DNA from: Clostridia bacterium
GTDB taxonomy: Bacteria; Bacillota; Clostridia; Christensenellales; Aristaeellaceae
NCBI GenBank assembly: GCA_017537105.1
Contig: JAFWBZ010000217.1
Location: 1-6,366 of the forward strand
Length of the DNA stretch: 6,366 nucleotides
Direction: 5' to 3'
Position 1 is the stretch's first letter, and every line of letters starts with the position of its first letter. A program made the position numbers and the translations under genes. The notes below the pieces were generated by a model. It was not told the DNA's origin. It worked only from the letters and a program-made list of their open reading frames with translations, and searched no databases. Shown in pieces: positions 5,261 to 6,366 of the stretch.

Positions 5261-6366
5261 TCAATTCTCCTCCTGTTTTGACAGCAGATTTACGATTTCG
5301 GATCGGGATATCTCCGCTTCAGTGCTCGCGGCCATGTCGCGCAGCTTGACGACGCCCCGCTCGAGCTCCTCCGAGGCGATGACGACGACCTTTCGCACGC
5401 CCAGCTTGCCCGCGTATTTGAACTGGGCCTTCATGCTGCGGGCGGCGTGGTCCAGATCGGCCTTGACGCCGGCGGCGCGCAGCTCGCTGACCAGCTTCAC
5501 GCCGGCCATGCGCGCGTCCTCGCCCAGCGTGACCACGAAGGCGTCCAGGTAGTCCGGCGCTTCGGAAGCGGTGTTCCGCATGTCCTGCACCATCAGCATG
5601 CGCTCGATGCCCATGCCCCAGCCGATGCCGGGGGTGGCGGGGCCGCCCAGCTCCTCCACCAGCCCGTCGTAGCGGCCGCCGCCGCACACGGTCAGCTCGC
5701 CGCCGTCCGGCGCGTCGGTGATGATCTCGAACACGGTCTTGGTGTAGTAGTCCAGGCCGCGGACGATGCGCGGGTCGATGCGGTACTCCAGGCCCAGCGC
5801 GGACAGGTAGCCCTTCAGCTTTTCGAAGTGGGTCGCGCACTCCTCGCACAGGTTGTCCAGCATGGCGGGCGCATCGGTGAGCTTCGGCGCGTCCTCCTTG
5901 CAGTCCAGGATGCGCATGGGGTTGCGCTCAAAGCGCTCCTGGCAGGTTTTGCACAGCGCGGGCAGCTTGGGCCGCAGGTAGTCCTTCAGCTTTTCGAGGT
6001 ACGCCTTGCGGCAGGCGGGACAGCCGATGGAGTTGATGTTCAACCGCAGGCCGTCGATGCCGTTGGCCTTCAGGATCTGCATGGCCAGCTGGATGATCTC
6101 CGCGTCCACGCTGGCGTCCTTCGCGCCGAACACCTCCACGCCGTTCTGGTGGAACTGGCGCAGCCGGCCGGACTGGGGCTTCTCGTACCGGAAGCAGGGA
6201 CACGCGGCGTAGTACAGCTTGGCGGGCAGCGGATCGGCGAACATGTGGCTCTCGATGAACGCGCGCACCGCGCCGGCGGTGCCCTCCGGCTTCAGCGTGA
6301 TGGAGCGATTGCCCTTGTCCTCGAAGGTGTACATCTCCTTCTGCACCACGTCCGTGGTGTCGCCCA
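5261..6366 (-). CDS. hisS: Histidine-tRNA ligase (HisRS), N-terminus missing
   Basis: A class II synthetase that charges tRNA-His. The frame is open to the right edge, beginning GDTTDVVQKEMYTF, so the first 50 or so residues lie outside; the GTG codons at 6349 and 6346 are internal valines. Visible signatures: TLKPEGTAGAVRAFIE (Glu of the histidine pocket), motif 2 CFRYEKPQSGRLRQFHQNGVEVFG (near 6200-6130), the histidine-specific RGLDYYTKTVFEI (near 5762-5724), and motif 3 GIGWGMGIERM (5630-5598). The C-terminal anticodon-binding domain follows, with RSMKAQFKYAGKLG. The insertion domain carries Cys pairs CPAC, CKTC and CEEC plus DCKED, a cysteine-rich arrangement common in Firmicutes HisRS and suggestive of metal binding. 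The stop lies one base before aspS, the usual hisS-aspS order. Any promoter or leader is beyond the window. Confidence 0.97.
   Translation of the reverse strand, partial: GDTTDVVQKEMYTFEDKGNRSITLKPEGTAGAVRAFIESHMFADPLPAKLYYAACPCFRYEKPQSGRLRQFHQNGVEVFGAKDASVDAEIIQLAMQILKANGIDGLRLNINSIGCPACRKAYLEKLKDYLRPKLPALCKTCQERFERNPMRILDCKEDAPKLTDAPAMLDNLCEECATHFEKLKGYLSALGLEYRIDPRIVRGLDYYTKTVFEIITDAPDGGELTVCGGGRYDGLVEELGGPATPGIGWGMGIERMLMVQDMRNTASEAPDYLDAFVVTLGEDARMAGVKLVSELRAAGVKADLDHAARSMKAQFKYAGKLGVRKVVVIASEELERGVVKLRDMAASTEAEISRSEIVNLLSKQEEN
5269..5274 (-). promoter_or_regulatory. Ribosome binding site of aspS
   Basis: AGGAGG on the minus strand lies inside the last codons of hisS, 9 bases before the aspS ATG. 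It fixes the aspS start and places aspS translation initiation within the hisS terminus, consistent with coupling. Confidence 0.85.

Noticed and set aside
3337..5349. 670-codon open frame on the plus strand opposite aspS
   Set aside because: Antisense shadow of aspS; repetitive Val/Gly/His/Ala composition, no recognisable domain, no promoter or ribosome binding site.

Overview
This 6.4 kb, GC-rich window looks like chromosomal DNA from a high-GC member of the Clostridia/Firmicutes. The main reasons are the sporulation gene pair yqfC-yqfD at the left edge, a Firmicutes-style hisS-aspS operon with strong AGGAGG ribosome binding sites, and AT-rich promoters of vegetative sigma-A type standing out from the GC-rich genes. 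No species can be named from the sequence alone. Six protein genes are visible, two of them cut by the window edges.

Layout. Positions 1-405 (minus strand) hold the start of yqfD and all of yqfC, overlapping at an ATGA junction. Positions 406-710 are a divergent intergenic region with a sigma-A promoter facing each way and a short hairpin in the yqfC leader. Positions 711-1793 (plus) encode a tRNA-dihydrouridine synthase of the DusB type, starting at TTG. Just past its stop is a 72-base array of degenerate 12-base purine-rich units, then two GC-rich hairpins and a T-tract that form the terminator zone between this gene and the convergent MATE gene. Positions 1949-3298 (minus) encode a 12-helix MATE-family exporter. 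Positions 3299-3474 are non-coding and carry a dispersed inverted-repeat element. Positions 3475-6366 (minus) hold aspS and, one base upstream of it, hisS, which runs off the right edge.

How the genes relate. HisRS and AspRS are co-transcribed and probably translationally coupled. DusB modifies tRNA, so three of the six genes concern tRNA charging or modification, but dusB is on the opposite strand and under its own promoter. yqfC and yqfD belong to the forespore-engulfment/sporulation programme. The MATE exporter has no evident functional tie to its neighbours.

The window is mostly ordinary housekeeping sequence and I see no clear new multi-gene system. The stretches most worth a second look are the out-of-frame Lys-Lys-Pro-Lys repeat after dusB, the dispersed inverted repeat between aspS and the MATE gene, and the leader region between yqfC and dusB.
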